A DNA stretch of 64,000 nt from Populus alba (taxonomy: Eukaryota > Streptophyta > Magnoliopsida > Malpighiales > Salicaceae): the NCBI RefSeq assembly GCF_005239225.2, contig NC_133301.1, positions 687,001 through 751,000 of the forward strand, in the 5' to 3' direction. Below the pieces are notes generated by a model, which was not told the DNA's origin, searched no databases, and worked only from the letters and a program-made list of their open reading frames with translations. Position numbers and translations under genes: made by a program. Positions 9,905 to 23,530 of this stretch are shown piece after piece; within the stretch, counting starts at the first letter, position 1; every line of letters starts with the position of its first letter.

Positions 9905-12900
9905 TCACCGATGTGCCTCTACATCTGATACTTGCTTTGGAGGTTTGCTCATCTTCTGCTGGTATTTGGCATATGAGTACCACACCCCACCAGCTGTGTT
10001 GATAACCAATCCAGTCACATTCAAAGCATGGACTTCCACGCCACCCAGTATGACAAAACCAAGGGTCTGAGCAGCAAAGGAAAAGGAAACTTTATGCACT
10101 TTTACATTTTATTAAAATGTAACTAATGATGCAGGTTCAGTTCAATTATTGAGAAGCTAGGAAAAGAAAAGGGTAATGGAAAAAACCAAAACAAATTGGT
10201 TTAATTGTTAAAATGTAAAGTTTTTTTCATTTCTTCTTGTAGGTTCTCTACAAAAGACAAAAGCAACAAGGTTTATATGCACATACCGTGGACCCAACAC
10301 CTTTGAGAACTCCCACGATGGTTGTTGTTAGAGCTGAGTTGACTATGGTACATAGGAACATGGTGAAGTTGAGAACTATGCCCATTACTAAAGAAATAAC
10401 AAGGATCACCAAAAATGATAAAGAATTACTCTGCAATAAAAAACAGATTTCAAGTTAGAAACCAATTCTAAATAAACTGCACATGAGCACAAAATGCTGC
10501 ACATCATAGAGGAAAAAGGAAATTTGAACTGTCACTGCACTTTATAGATGTTTTGATTGCCATTCAATTTGTTTCACAGCAAATTAGATGATCAGGTAAG
10601 AAAGATTTACCAAGACACATACCATATCAAGAGGCAAAACAATATTTCAGACTTAAGAAAAGGCAATGCATGGGGAAGCCTAGAGTTTCATGGAAACACT
10701 AGATGATGGAACCTTGAAGCACGATAAAAATCTAATGATTGAATAGGGCATGATGCACCAGATAATAATGCTATAACTTTCAAAGGGCTTAAACTGATAT
10801 GGGAATATAAATGGAATATGATGAATAATAACTTTGGCACTTAAATTTAGCACATGTCAGACTTGGTATTCACAAGACATGATGAATACCCTTACCCTTG
10901 CACTGCCCTCGTAAGAAAATGAGTTCTTAGATATTAAAAATGTTATCCAGATCATTCTGAAATGACCAAGTTTTATGCTGTCCTGATTTCAGTAACCAGG
11001 CTAACCCTGAAGGCATCAATCAACAATCCCAAATTGAAAAATATGAAATACAGGACTCTAATTGAATGTGACTTAAAACTATTTAATCCTTTTCAGTGGG
11101 GATACCAACTGGAAGGACAATAATTGAAACTTACATAACTGACTGCTCTCTGAAACATGTTTGACCAATGATGTTGTACAATTGACATGAAAAACTGATG
11201 TGTTAAGTGGTACACAGAATTTTCCAGGTAATGTATAATCCCCTATGCAAAATATATTAGACTGGAATTCGATGATGTTAACTCCCTGACAGAAAAACCC
11301 AAACTCTCACATAAAACTTCGAAATATTAAAGGTTTTGAGCATCAATTATTAGATCAAAGTTCCAATTGTAAACAATCAGGAGAAGAGCATATGCAATTA
11401 CACAAGAATAGCATGCTATCATGCTGAGAATAGGCTTCAGAACATCAGCATGCCATATTTTCCTAGCACAATCAACAACCGAGTCTAAAAAAGAGGGGTT
11501 AAGATTCTAACCTTTGCAAACAATAATGCTAGTGAGTTTGGAAATTCTCCTGTTGTTATGATGAGAAATATCAAGAATGGAAGAGAAAGAAAACTGTTAT
11601 AGAACATTATCTCAATAGAAGAGAGGCCATCTTCTGCACCAGATCTTTCAACTAACACAAGGTACATTGTCTGCAGTTCCAAAGCACAACTGCTGTTAGT
11701 TAACAATGAGAAGGAACCATCGTGCTTCATTATTCACATCCCTGAGCAATTAAGGAATTAATAGCAAACCTGAAAGAAAACAGAAGTAAGGGCCATGCCG
11801 TAACCCCAAAGGTCAAAAGAAAAATCTCCAAGTGCTGCTATAATAACTCCAGCAGCAATTGATAGCACAGAAAGAGTAACCTGAAACATGTAAATGTGTC
11901 AACAATTTGAAACAACTTCCCATATTCAAGATCACTAGTCACAAAGATGCCTTGTCAAGGATTCAGTGGGTTGATAACTAAATTGAGTGTATATAACATA
12001 ACAATTGGTCTTTCAGCAACAGATATCTGCTAGTTGAACAGCAAGCTTCTTTTTCATTTGTAAAATTAAAAAATCAACACAGGCGATACTGTCTGAATTG
12101 GAGCCAGAAATGTGAATTATGGATCATTCCGTCAATATCATTAAATATAATCATTTGACTAAGACCAAATTAAAACAACAGCATATAAATAAAACAATTG
12201 GCAAAACAGAGTCCCATGTATATCTAAATACATTACAAAAGAACACAGAAACTATATAAGTGCAAAGTGGTTTAATAAGCGGCAGCACAAACCTGTGTTG
12301 TAGGCTTTCCCTTTCCTGAAGAAAATCCAGCTATAAGTACCGCAAGTGGTGTGAGTCTCTTTATTGCAATATACATAGGAATATTAACTCCTTTCAAGCT
12401 AGCCAAAGCAAATGCCACATTAGCATTGTAGAATAGTGAAACCGGGAGAAGTTTTTTAGCTGTTTCCATATCTACTCCCCTTGCTCTCGTATACCCCATT
12501 TGCCTACCAAAATGTATAAGCAATGCTGTCGCCAATTGCTAATCCAACCAACCAACCAATTGCAGCATCCATTATCAGTAATCATAATCACCGAAAACAG
12601 ACATTACAACAACAACAACAACAACAACAAAAAGCCTAAAAATCTTCAGTACTCATCATCATGTGGATCCACAAATCCACGATACAACATTAGAACTGAT
12701 TTTTTTTTTCTCAAATAACAATACAATAAACAAAAGGGTTTATTACATTTTTGAAAAGTTCAATACCTGCAGAGTGAGAAGGGTCATTGAGTGACCATAT
12801 TGCATCAAAATGGCCTTATTGATAAAAACCATAGCCATTGAAGCAATCCCATAAGATACAGCCGCAACCAAACTACATCCATTCATTCACACACAATCAT

Positions 12901-13054
12901 CACTAACATGCAGTCAAACAAATCAATCAGAGAACAAAATGTGATTAAGGATTACATGCATTAATTAATGGGCTTCGAATTAAGAACTCAATAATACAAT
13001 AATAAAAAAAAACCTCTTATAAGGACTTGCTTCTGCTTCACTGCGATTCTCCAT
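9905..13054 (-). CDS. UGNT1: Nucleotide-sugar transporter, UGNT1-like (TPT/NST superfamily)
   Basis: Seven coding exons on the minus strand: 13054-13014, 12872-12767, 12538-12293, 11880-11770, 11670-11512, 10430-10287, 10066-9905. They join in frame to 322 residues with GT-AG sites. The protein is very hydrophobic, as expected of a ~10-helix antiporter. Family signatures are 'NKAILMQYG' in the first helix region, 'IPMYIAIKRLTPL' and 'MYLVLVERSG' mid-protein, 'NFTMFLCTIVNSALTTTI' near the end, and a C-terminal 'GVWYSYAKYQQK' followed by a short polar tail. Relatives are Golgi/ER membrane antiporters exchanging a UDP-sugar for UMP. The closest match I recall is Arabidopsis UGNT1, which carries UDP-GlcNAc/GalNAc, so the substrate is inferred. 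The start ATGGAGAATCGC opens a short soluble N-terminus. The AT-rich leader up to ~13.5 kb has upstream ATGs. Confidence 0.85.
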
Positions 13055-13520
13055 TGCTGTCAATTGAACCAAACAAATCCCAAAATTTTATAAAAAAATA
13101 ACAAAGAAAACAAAACCCTGCAAAATAATCAAACAAAAAGCATCGAATTATAGAAGCACATATAAAAAGAAAACATAAAAGGAATCTGGGACATCATTAA
13201 AAAGCAATCACCTTGGTAAAAACAATTTTTTTTTACAAAATAGTAACCAAAAAAAAAAGAATCTTTTTTTCTTGGATCAAGTGAAAGAGGTTTTAGTGAG
13301 TGGTTTGCTGGGGTGGAAAAGCCGTAAAAAAAATAATGAAGGGTTTGGAAAGAGAGAGATGTGAAGTGTGGGATTTGTCGATAAAATAATATGCCAAGGA
13401 AAGGGATAGACAAACAGCTGGCCACGAGAGATATCGCCATCAGATGAGGCATGGTTTTGCTTTGTTGCTGGTTCCAACCTTTCTTCCACTCTTATGATTC
13501 TTATCATTTTCAAGATAAAC
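13055..13520 (-). promoter_or_regulatory. Probable 5' leader of the UGNT1-like gene, with upstream ATGs
   Basis: Sequence upstream of the chosen start contains a 107-codon frame (ATG at 13452, ending 13129) that does not reach the transporter frame and lacks a transporter-like continuation. If transcribed, it is an upstream ORF. No clear TATA box was fixed. Confidence 0.3.
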
Positions 13521-13559
13521 GGTCTAAAATGTCAACCACTACCTAATCACATCATTATT

Positions 13560-15000
13560 GGATCCACCCTAATAAATAGCCCACCATTACTATAATTATT
13601 ATGTAATGTGTTTAAAGTATGCTATTTTTTTTTTATGATTTAATGTATAATGTTAAAAATAAAAAAATAAAATAAATAATTTTAATAAAATTTTTAAGTA
13701 AAAAATATTTTTAAAAAATATTTTGTCACCATAAAATAAATAATATATCATAGTTTTTGTGATTATGATTTAAAAAAAAATTAATTTTATTTATTTATTG
13801 GTTAAAAAAAAATATTTGGCTAAATTACTATATGAAAAGTAGCTTTTTTCATGAATTTTTTTACAAAATCAATATTTGAAACACGAATTATATATAACAT
13901 CCCAGTATAAAACACAAAAACTAATTGGTAAGCAAATGATTTTTTTTTTTCTTTGTGGATGGATAAAAAACATAAGGTTTGGTACAAAAAAAAAAATTCA
14001 TTTTTTCAAACCCACTATAATTTAAAATGAAAAGCCAGTTTAAGTGATAAAATAAAATAACTACACCTTCAACCGATCATACTTAGCGTATTAACTACTT
14101 CTCATACTTAATTTAAGGGGTATGTTTTGGAATAGTAATTGGTATATTTTTTTTACTTTAAAATATATTAAAATAATAAAATTTTTAAAAAATATATTTT
14201 TAATATTAAAAGATTAAAAATAATTTAAAAATACTTAAAATTTAATTTAAAATAAAAAAAAATTAAATTTTATAAAACTTTAATTGTACCGTACCCAAAC
14301 AATACAGTTCAGAAGTTACAGTTGGAAGTTCTGTCTAATCCAACGAAGCGGGAGATGCTAGCAAAATTACTAACTAAAATGATTTCTTATAAAAACATTG
14401 ACAACTTTGAATATAGATGACGTGTTTAAAATGGATGGAAAAATTAGTTTAGTCTCCATGTTTAAAAATATGATTAAAATATTAATTATAGTTTTTTTTA
14501 TTTTGAATTTAATAAATAAATTAATTAATTAAATTCATGAATTTAAAAAAAAAAATATTGTATTAATATTATTAAATTTAATTTTATTTTCTATATGTCC
14601 AGTGACAAAAGAAAGAAAAAAGGGAGAAAAGAGTGATACAGAAAATATGCAAATAAATATTTTAAAAAATAGTAGTTTTTAACATTAATTTTTTTATTTA
14701 TGTAATAAAATTTAATTCTTAACATTTAAAATAATTTCTAATATAAAATTTTAATAAAATCTCTAAATCAAATTAAATCAGAGGCTTGAAATGTTAAAAA
14801 TCTCGAAATTACAATTTTTGGCGGTAAAACGGTTAAATGTTGGCCTGAGCTTAGGCCCCCACAATTTTTGGCGGTAAAACGGTTGAATGTTGGCCTGAGC
14901 TCAGGCCCTCATTTTGGCCAACGGTTACTATAGCCACACGTAACTCAAACCAGCCCTATCATCCTAGGCAGTTCCAGTTCAATTATGCATATCAGTAATC
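13560..15000. other. AT-rich intergenic sequence with MITE-like repeat copies
   Basis: 13610-13740 and 14110-14290 resemble the AT-rich 'TTAAAAATA..TTTTAAG' dispersed repeat that recurs through the window. Apart from the 50-bp tandem repeat at 14811-14910, nothing gene-like was seen. Confidence 0.45.
14811..14910. repeat. Two-copy 50-bp tandem repeat with E2F-like and MSA-like motifs
   Basis: Units 14811-14860 and 14861-14910 differ at only a few bases. Each carries TTTGGCGG (fits the E2F consensus WTTSSCSS; 14817-14824 and 14867-14874) and AACGGTT (the core of the mitosis-specific activator element; 14828-14834 and 14878-14884). Each ends in GGCCTGAGCYYAGGCC; the second copy is a perfect 16-bp palindrome (14892-14907). 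Another AACGG follows at about 14920. It lies 1.8 kb upstream of the transporter start and ~460 bp beyond the UBP stop. Confidence 0.8.
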
Positions 15001-15373
15001 ATTCAATCAGGAGGCCCTTTTAAACTTGTTCTTGACACCAAAAAAAAAAAAAAAAAAAGGAGGATTCCTGGAGCAGAAAGTCAAACAGTAAATTCTTCAT
15101 TAATCAACGTGTCATTTGCTTACCTTGGACCAGACTTTCTTAGCAACTTACATGGTAGACTATAACCAAGTTCCTGCTCATGATGTAATGGCATCCTCCT
15201 ATTCTGTCCTGGGATGAAGGCATCTAGAACAACTGTTACAAATGGAATCCGAGATTTCTGCAAATAATGAAACCCCGGATGAAAAATGCCCAACACAAAT
15301 TTTCCTTGTATGATTGGGATCGTTTAAAAAATATAAACAATTGATTAGGGATTTTGATGATGCTTCATTGTCA

Positions 15374-18300
15374 TCAACAACTATCTACTGTTTCTGCTCT
15401 TTTAGCTCCATTTGTGTCCTCGCCATCCGAATCATGGAGAGGTGGCTGACGTTTCAAACTATTAGGTTTTGTTGAAATCTCTTCGCTCGAGAATGAATGA
15501 ATACTGCCATTTACTTTGATATCCTTTGCAACAGCAGAATCTGATTCGTCCATAACTGTATCTGAATGGTCCAAGGAGTGCTCTATCACAACAGCTTCTG
15601 AATCAAGTGCAGCTGAGGAATCCTTCTTTAAGTCAGAAACCCCCACTGGAATCAAGGAACTGGAGCTGGAATCAATTCCATTCATATCCTCTGGAACTTC
15701 ATGAATAATCCCAGAACTCAAAGCATCTGGTATGTCCCTAGGATCCTCCTCCATAGCAGATGAAGATAACTCAGAATTATGATTAACCCCTGAATCTTCC
15801 GCGTCTTTCATGTCAGCTTTAGATGGCGACTCATTTTCACAGGATGAAACACCCTTTGAAACCGCTGTGCTTGAATCAAAATTTACCACAGCATCCTCAT
15901 GACATGCACTTCCAAATTCAGAATTTCTACTTTCAGGTGCAGGTGCTAGGAACCCAGAACTTGTGGCATCCGTTGACTCCATTGGTGAAAGGTGTCCAGC
16001 TGGTTTCTCTGTGCAGGAGTCTAATTCTACTTTCACGATTGATTGCTGCTCCTTTGAGGGCTCAATGGTTCTGAGACATGATGGTCGAACAGAAACCCTG
16101 CCCAACATCAAGCAAATATAGTCTTTAGAGCACACCCAGAAAGCATTTACAGAAAAAAACAGTGCTGCATTTGAACATGAGATGCTTGTATGCCCCAATT
16201 CAGATCAACAAATCGCAGTATCATTCTGCTGTACAATTCTTCTGTCACAAATGTCATGAAGCTTAAATAAATGTTTCCAACAAGGAAACCAAAAATTTCA
16301 ACATTCTTTTAACATAAATTAAGAATTAGAATCCGCCTTTTATGCTTGTTTTTTCCTGAAGTTCTAATACCATCAAGTTTTGATGCCATGGTTTTAAAAT
16401 GTACGCATGGCTATGAACTCCGAATTATCTACTTCGCCAACAACTGGGTTATAGCAAGCTAAATACTATATATAAGCAAAGCAAATGTTGCAGCAGTCAT
16501 AAATAACCATCAGGCATTAAACTGTATACCTGCTGTATAAAAGCATATAGGCTCCCTGAGAAAGCACCTCATCCAATTCAACACTAGAAACCTGAGAAAG
16601 CCAAATCCACAGTCAGAGGAAAACAAGGCCAAGTAGATTGCAACATCTTAGCTATCTTGCTTTGCTGTAATAATGATGGCATCGCAATATTATAAAGCAG
16701 GAAATCATTTCTTACACTAAACTTAAATAAATAAGCAAGAAAGTTTCACATTATGATTTTAAAAAAATTAGGCTACCAATCCTCACAAGTTACAGTTAAT
16801 AGATCAAATTAGAAGTACATAAAGCATGTGCATGCACACTCACACACACAGAGCGAGTGAGTTTATACCTTAGAGTCATCAATTCTGTGCCAGTTTCCAC
16901 GGAAATCCTTGGTGTAGCAGATGTAATGACCAAAAAATGATGCATTTAGCATGTCAACATGGACAACAACTGCATAAAGCTTGTACACATCTGTGCCATC
17001 TCCTTTTTCACTCATGTAGGGGCTCAGATCTAAAGTCTCAGGAAAAGTTACCCTTTTGTTAAGTTTACCAAACCTCCCACTCTGCAAAGGTATGTCCACA
17101 TACAATTTCAGAAGATATAAAAAAACTCTAGAACTAGAATATCACAAACTTGATGAATTTTCATAGAAAAGGTAGTTAAGATTCAGAAAGGTAATAACGA
17201 GGTGGAGATGTCTGTAACCATAGAATGTATACAAATCTGACCTGGAATCTCTTTAACGCGATTGTAAGAACATTCGGAGCTCGTTGAATGGTAAGACGCT
17301 TCCATGCCTTGACATAGTCATTACACCTATAAACAGTATAAAATTGTACCTTAATCAAAGCAGATGCACACGTCAAAAGATATTAAGTGCAGACTTGTGA
17401 TCCATTTCACTGCTATCCTTGTTCTATTAAATTCTGCTGGACTCCAACTATATTGGAAAATTTGCATGAAAAAAGGAAAGATTCCATGACAAGACATATT
17501 TCACTTTCAATTATTAAACCATCAAGACTTCATGCCAAACTATCTGGAGTTGGATTATTAAACCTTAACAAATCATCCTTTCATTCTGTCTGATCTAGGG
17601 CCATATTTGAGCATATTTAGAGACCACATCCTTACAACTAAGAAGTCATTTTCATTCTACACGTCTACAGAAGCCATATTTGGCCACGGTGAGTGGATTA
17701 CATTGAACATTTAGTGAGGCAATTGTAATGTCCGTGTTAATTGTGCCAGAGCAGAAATGAAGATCAATTAACCAATAAGCACATTTTTTCCCTTTTTTTA
17801 TAATACCAAACCAAAGAATGACTAGGAAGAAAAATAACACACTACTTGACTGAATTCAGCATCTACCATCTAGCTGCCTATCTTTTCTCAAAATGCAAGG
17901 GAAGAAACATTTGCTGAAACCAACAAACCCCATCACCATCCATGGAAAAACAACTCCTCAAGACTCACATCCCAAACTGGCTGGATCAAGATAGATGCAC
18001 ATGCTTCTTCCATGCAGTCTAAGCCATACCAAAATTCATATTTCAATTGCAGCCACCTCCATCAAATTTCATCACAATTTAAAATTAATAGTTGAGTTAT
18101 AACAAGAGTGGAAGAATCCAAGATGACAAAACTCCTAGTCAGTCACTTAAGAGAAAGATGGCAAATAAAAAATAGAAAATAAATAAATAAAGATTGTGTG
18201 CAGAATGAAACAAATATGGTGAAGAAATGCAAACAATAAAGTAAATGATTTAAGCTTTTGGGATTCAGAAATCACAGGATTAAGCAGCCATACCCATCAC

Positions 18301-21300
18301 ATTTGTACATATTTTCTCCATGGAGCCATTCTTTGTCTGTGAATTGATTGAGGCATTCCTCCAAGGATTCAGCATCACCATGAATCTCAACAGTTAAATC
18401 CATCATGTTCTCAAACTGATTTGAAATCTTATTGCATTTTGTACATATCACCTAAAGAAGACGAAGCATGTTAGGACAGCATCCCAATCTAAAGATAGGA
18501 CTAGTCCAATCATTTTAGAAAGTTTCAATAAAAGAAAGCCATATTTGCATATATGCCAAAACAACAAGGAAAGATTCATCACATTGCTAAACAATCTTTC
18601 TCATGCTAGACAATTCTAAGTGAGAAGCCTGCTAACAAGAAGAACAACAGTATATGCATTTACTAGAATAGTGCCAAAAGTTTTCTAAAAGACATTTCGA
18701 ACAAACAAAAGGATCAAAGTGCCTGATAGTTTTCCCACATCCTCTGGATTTATTTCTATCTACTGTACATGGGAAACCTCGTCGAGGGCATTGGTATTGC
18801 TGCTCTGTTAAGTCTTTCAGATGCAAAACTTCTTTTATTTTCTTCATTTTAAATAAGTAGAAGAAGGTGTGATCAAGATAGGCAAACATTTCTAAGCCAC
18901 TTCTAAATTGGCATTTAGCTTTTCTTCTTGCATGTGATTCCTGTATAAAACAGGGGCAGAAAAGCGAATGCCAATTTTTGTTTCATGTCAACCAGCACCA
19001 GATATCAGACTTCTAGAGAACAGCTCAGTTCAAGAGTCCATCAACTTCTTTTTTTTTTTTTGTTTACTATCTGTAATGACTAATAACAGAAAAGGATGAC
19101 AAGCTCTGGATAATGTCATGACAGTGGAATTCAATACAGTATATACAAGCTGAGGAAAAGGAGTTTTCACAAACAAGAACAAAATCAAACAGCTTCAGTA
19201 TAACAGGATGCATGACCTGAGATTGGAGGCGACCCCCAAATATGTGTTGAATTATTGTAGTCTCTTGGGAGGCAGGTTCAACAGCTTTTTCTCCACCAAA
19301 TTCATCAAGGCAAACTGATTGCATTGTATCAATAGCAAACCTGCAGAAAAGACAGAAAAAAGCTTACAATATTGAGCTGGGCATAGCATCAAACACAACC
19401 ACAACTTATTCTCCAGTCAATCACTTTCTTCAACTTATCCTTCCCTGTTATTATATTTGGAGTGTGACTGTGTTTTGGGGTGGGGGGTGTTTATCTAAGA
19501 AAAGAACATGGGTAGAAATTATGTAAACCAGATGAAACATGGGTAGAAAATATGTAAGAGAGTTGGCAGGCCAGTAACAAGAACCTCATGAACTCATGAG
19601 CATCCTCCTGTCTTCCATAGCCAAGATTACCACCAATATTGCGTAATCGAGACAGGATATTCATCGGTGAAAAAGGAAGTGCACTTTGGCTTGCACTTTC
19701 AACATGGGATTGAAATTCACAAAGAAAACACCAATCATTATGTCTACCTGCAAAGCAAAGATGAAAAATTGTGAGAGGGAAGAATTGTCCAAAGCAGCCC
19801 CAGAAAGGAGGACAGAGGGGCCATATATAATTACAATTTCTAAACTTACATTCTCTTTGATGACTTTTCTCCAACAAGTAGGCAACAAGTGGCCTAGTGT
19901 AAGTGAGACATTGCAGAACCACATTGGCAAAGCAACTGTGCAGCAAAAGAAAAGGAAAATTGAATAAAAAAAGAATACGTGCCCAGGTGAAAAATATAAC
20001 ACAACTAACAAATGTTTATGTCTGTGCCCATGCATAGTTTTTGCTCAAATGAACAAAAAAGGGGTGTGAGGATCACAAACACATACCTGTTTCCACAATT
20101 TATGAGCCCGCAGGGAGGGAATCTGGGTTTGTCTGAGTTGTAAAGTTTAATGAATTCATCATACGGGAAAAGAACCTTGAATAGAAGTGCATGTTAATGT
20201 TTTCACATTGCAGAACAAGAATTCACTAAATAATCTAAATAAACAACTAAATGAAAAAAAGTTAAAACATATACCTTTCCTGGCTTCTTTATAGGCTTAG
20301 AGTTAGAACCTCCGCTGGCAGGAACAAGTGCAATGCTAGAAAAACTTTTGCTCCCACCACCTGAAGGTTTAAAACCAAAGTTTGATTTTGCTGTTTGTGA
20401 TGAGTTTGCTTTGAAATCCTTGCATTTTAACTTATGGCCTGCTTTCCAGTGTGCTTCTTGGCATCCGTGTGAGCTGGGCAAAGGCAAAAGGAACAGTTGT
20501 ATAATTTATGATGCTGAAAAAAGAAAGAAATATGCACCTAAAACCCACATATTAAACTTAAATCTCACTGAAAAGGATAGGCAAACCAAAAGAAAAAAAT
20601 CAATGCATCAAAAATATAAACTTAAAAATAGACCTAAAAATCCTAGATGTAGAAGGCAGTACAAAAACACACGACCAATTATGAGGAAAGATAAAAACAC
20701 AAAACAGGTAATTAAACCTTCATCATCAAATCATTAAAAAGTAATAGCATATTATATCATAACCTACTATTTATACTTCCAATGTTGTCTCCAATCGCTA
20801 CAAATATTATCTTCTTGAAATAAATCATCTATGAATAGATAGCAGTCCATCAATTACCCTAAAATCGCTAATTAAGTTGCAAACCAATTACATCACAAAT
20901 GCTTAAGGCACAAAACCAAAGAACAGGATGAACCCAGCAGTTTCTAAGCATAAGAAACCATCTTAAACACAAAATAACACATTTTTAACCAAACCATAAA
21001 AAACAACCCCCCCACCCTCTCCCCTCAGATTAAAAAAAAAAAAACACCAACAACAACACTCATACAATTAATTACTTACAAATCACCAATTAAGCGGTTA
21101 AACCAAAAACCATAAATGATTAAGCTCACAAAACCAAAAGAACTACACAAATGCAAAATTCCCAAATTCAAAAACCATCTTCAAAACAAAAAGGATTGCA
21201 TTTCTACCAACAAACCATCTAGCACAAGCTAGATCATTACTCTCTAATAACTGATTAAGCTAAAACATGCATAATTAAGCCAAACCGTCTAGCACAATCA

Positions 21301-22414
21301 AGTTCACTACTTGCCCTACTGATCACTAATTAAGCTAAACCTATTCATTCAGCACACAAAAATCAAATGAACCCCAAAAGAAATCACCTATAAACTTTAG
21401 TAACCAATATTAACAAAGACTCAATTCATTCTAATACAATTAAATTACCCTACAATTACTAATTTAAGCACACATCCATTCAAACCATACATAAATAACC
21501 TACAAAAACCAGCAGAACAAGAAAAACCCTGGTAATTTCCAGATGTAAAAGAGCACCTTCACCACTATAAAAACTTAATCAATTCCAAATGCCCCTCCCT
21601 CGTATCACTAATTTGGCCACCAAAACAATAAAACATATACAATTAACCAACAAAAACAAAAAACGATAGCATTTTTACCCCGAAAACAAGAACCCTCAAA
21701 AACCACCAAAAAAGAACCATAACTACAATTAAGCAACAACAAAACATCAAGAAACAAATCGAGCCATGCAGTTATTTACAATTCAAATCACAGTTTTAGC
21801 TTCAAAACCCAAAAAACAACATAAACCCATTAATTCCCAAAATCATAAGAAACAAAACAAGATTGCTATTTGACCAAGACCCAGAAAACAAGAAACCTCA
21901 AAAACCCTAAAAAACTTAAAAAAGGAACCATAACTTCAATTAAACAAGAAAACATAAAGAAACTAATTGTGTACCACACAATTAATTACCCTACAAATCA
22001 GTAATTTAGCTACAAAGCCAGTAAGACCATATAAAATCACCAAAATAACAACAAAAACCCATTATTTTCCAATATCAAAAGAATACAAAACAGAAAACCC
22101 AACAATCAAGAGCCCAAAAAAATAGCAAATACTTACCAATATCTCACAGATTTGCAACGAGAACACGTTTTAGACCCCGAATTGCCACAATTAACACAAC
22201 GAGAAGAATCCTCTTCAGCTTCCATTGTCTGGTTACCAATACTTGGATCAATAACAGTGTGGTTACTCTCAGCCGCTTCGAAATTGGCGTCGACCTCGAA
22301 ATACTTCGACGCCGTATTCTTAACGAGGTGTAACAAACCTAAACCTATTACAAAGACAGTGAAAATAAATTGTAGTAACCAATTCAGATCCACTGTTATT
22401 CCACCGACATGCAT
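15374..22414 (-). CDS. UBP18/UBP19-like: Ubiquitin carboxyl-terminal hydrolase, UBP18/UBP19-like, MYND type
   Basis: Eleven coding exons, minus strand: 22414-22137, 20473-20275, 20175-20087, 19935-19850, 19747-19585, 19340-19217, 18451-18294, 17326-17242, 17081-16869, 16591-16530, 16097-15374. They join in frame to 726 residues, all with GT donors. Order: hydrophobic helix ~11-32 (membrane anchor); MYND zinc finger with C73, C76, C84, C87, C93, C97, H106, C110; USP domain from ~180. The Cys box is '[14 protein letters not shown]' with catalytic C190, followed by '[12 protein letters not shown]'. Paired CxxC zinc ligands 'ICTKC' and 'YKCDGC' sit in the insert. The His box has '[11 protein letters not shown]' with H446 and 'WHRIDDSKV' supplying Asp. 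All catalytic residues are present, so it should be an active cysteine deubiquitinase. The last exon adds a ~240-residue Ser/Asp/Glu-rich tail, probably disordered. A partial duplicate lies upstream at 27.9-29.4 kb. Confidence 0.93.
20474..22136 (-). other. Long intron 1 of the UBP18/19-like gene
   Basis: 1663 bp, A-rich on the plus strand. Its 5' part (about 21730-22136) is clearly similar to intron 1 of the chimeric paralogue (28800-29154), and its 3' end (20474-20570) matches the end of that intron. The chimera's intron lacks the middle ~1.1 kb. Donor here is TG|GTAAGT. Confidence 0.8.
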
Positions 22415-23035
22415 CTACACTTTCCTTTTTATTCTTATTCTTTTTTGCATGCATTAATCGATGATTTTTTTTTCTTTATTTTTTATTGTTTACACGGGAA
22501 ATGGGTATTTTGAGAGTAGAGAAAGGGTGTGTTTCCTTTTGTATTTGGAGTTTCGTTGTTTTATTAGGGTTTTTTTAATTCCCTTTTGGTGTGAGGGATT
22601 TGGGGATTTTTTTTCTTTTGCATGGAAATAAGGTGGGTTGATTAGCAGGGTAGTTAATTATTTGCTAGTAATTAGCCTCAGGGTCCGTCTGTTATCGCCT
22701 TATTTGTTAATAATTAGCGTTATCGCGGCTTATCGTTGCGGTGTCAAATGGGTTATTAGCGTATAATTAATATTGTGATAATCTTTATAATTACAATTAA
22801 AAAAATAGCATAATAATAAATAAATCTAAATTCAAAACGATGAAATACTTGAGAATTTTATTTTTTTATTTTTTGGAACTTGACAAAGATGGGGTTGCTT
22901 AGCTGAAAAGAAAAAGAAAGAAAGTACTGGTTTTTCCCCCCTTTCTTCCCTTCTAAGCTATGCCTTTTAGTCGAATGCCTTCAACTTGGGAGTGCTACAT
23001 GAAAGAAGTGACAAGTGAGAAGACTGTACTGTATG
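22415..23035 (-). promoter_or_regulatory. Upstream region of the UBP18/19-like gene, shared with its duplicate
   Basis: The sequence just upstream of the ATG (to ~22450) and a block at about 22865-23030 ('cttagctgaaaagaaaa', 'tcttcccttct', 'acatgaaagaagtga') match 29415-29460 and 29630-29800 upstream of the chimeric gene. The duplicate therefore carried promoter-proximal DNA. No TATA box was assigned. Confidence 0.5.

Positions 23036-23038
<3 letters not shown>

Positions 23039-23072
<34 letters not shown>
23039..23072. repeat. (AT)n microsatellite
   Basis: About 17 AT units directly after a TGTATGTATGT stretch. Confidence 0.95.
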
Positions 23073-23074
<2 letters not shown>

Positions 23075-23528
23075 CTGCATATTGAGAGGAGGATTTCACA
23101 TAAAACAATGGGAGTTGACCCAGTGTTATCATTTTATTTTTTATTTTTTTTGATAATGGTGCGTGATCAAGTTAAAACCTCTTATTTTGTTTTTTAAAAA
23201 AATTATTTTATATTATTTTAATATTTTTTAAATGAATTAATCTAAAAGGGTTTAGATTAATCAATCTAATTGATAAATTCCAGATTAGATTTGATAAATA
23301 TGGATAAATCAACTCTTCCGCTTGGTTAGGTTTGGGAATCAATCCACGCTAGCCCTTTTAACAAGTGATGCTTCTTTATTTCTCTTCCATGTTTGCCTGA
23401 AATTGCTAATTGTGTACGGCAGAAATGATGATTATCTGAAAATTGCTAATTGTGTACGAGAAGAAATGATGGTTAGGTAGTTTTTGATGTTATAGTTTAC
23501 CACTCCATGAAAAAATATCAATAATTTG

Positions 23529-23530
<2 letters not shown>

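Noticed and set aside
13129..13452. Open frame that could extend the UGNT1-like transporter at its N-terminus
   Set aside because: It is in the leader, does not splice in frame to exon 2 by any clear site, and lacks transporter-like sequence. The ATG at 13054 gives a normal family N-terminus and correct phase.
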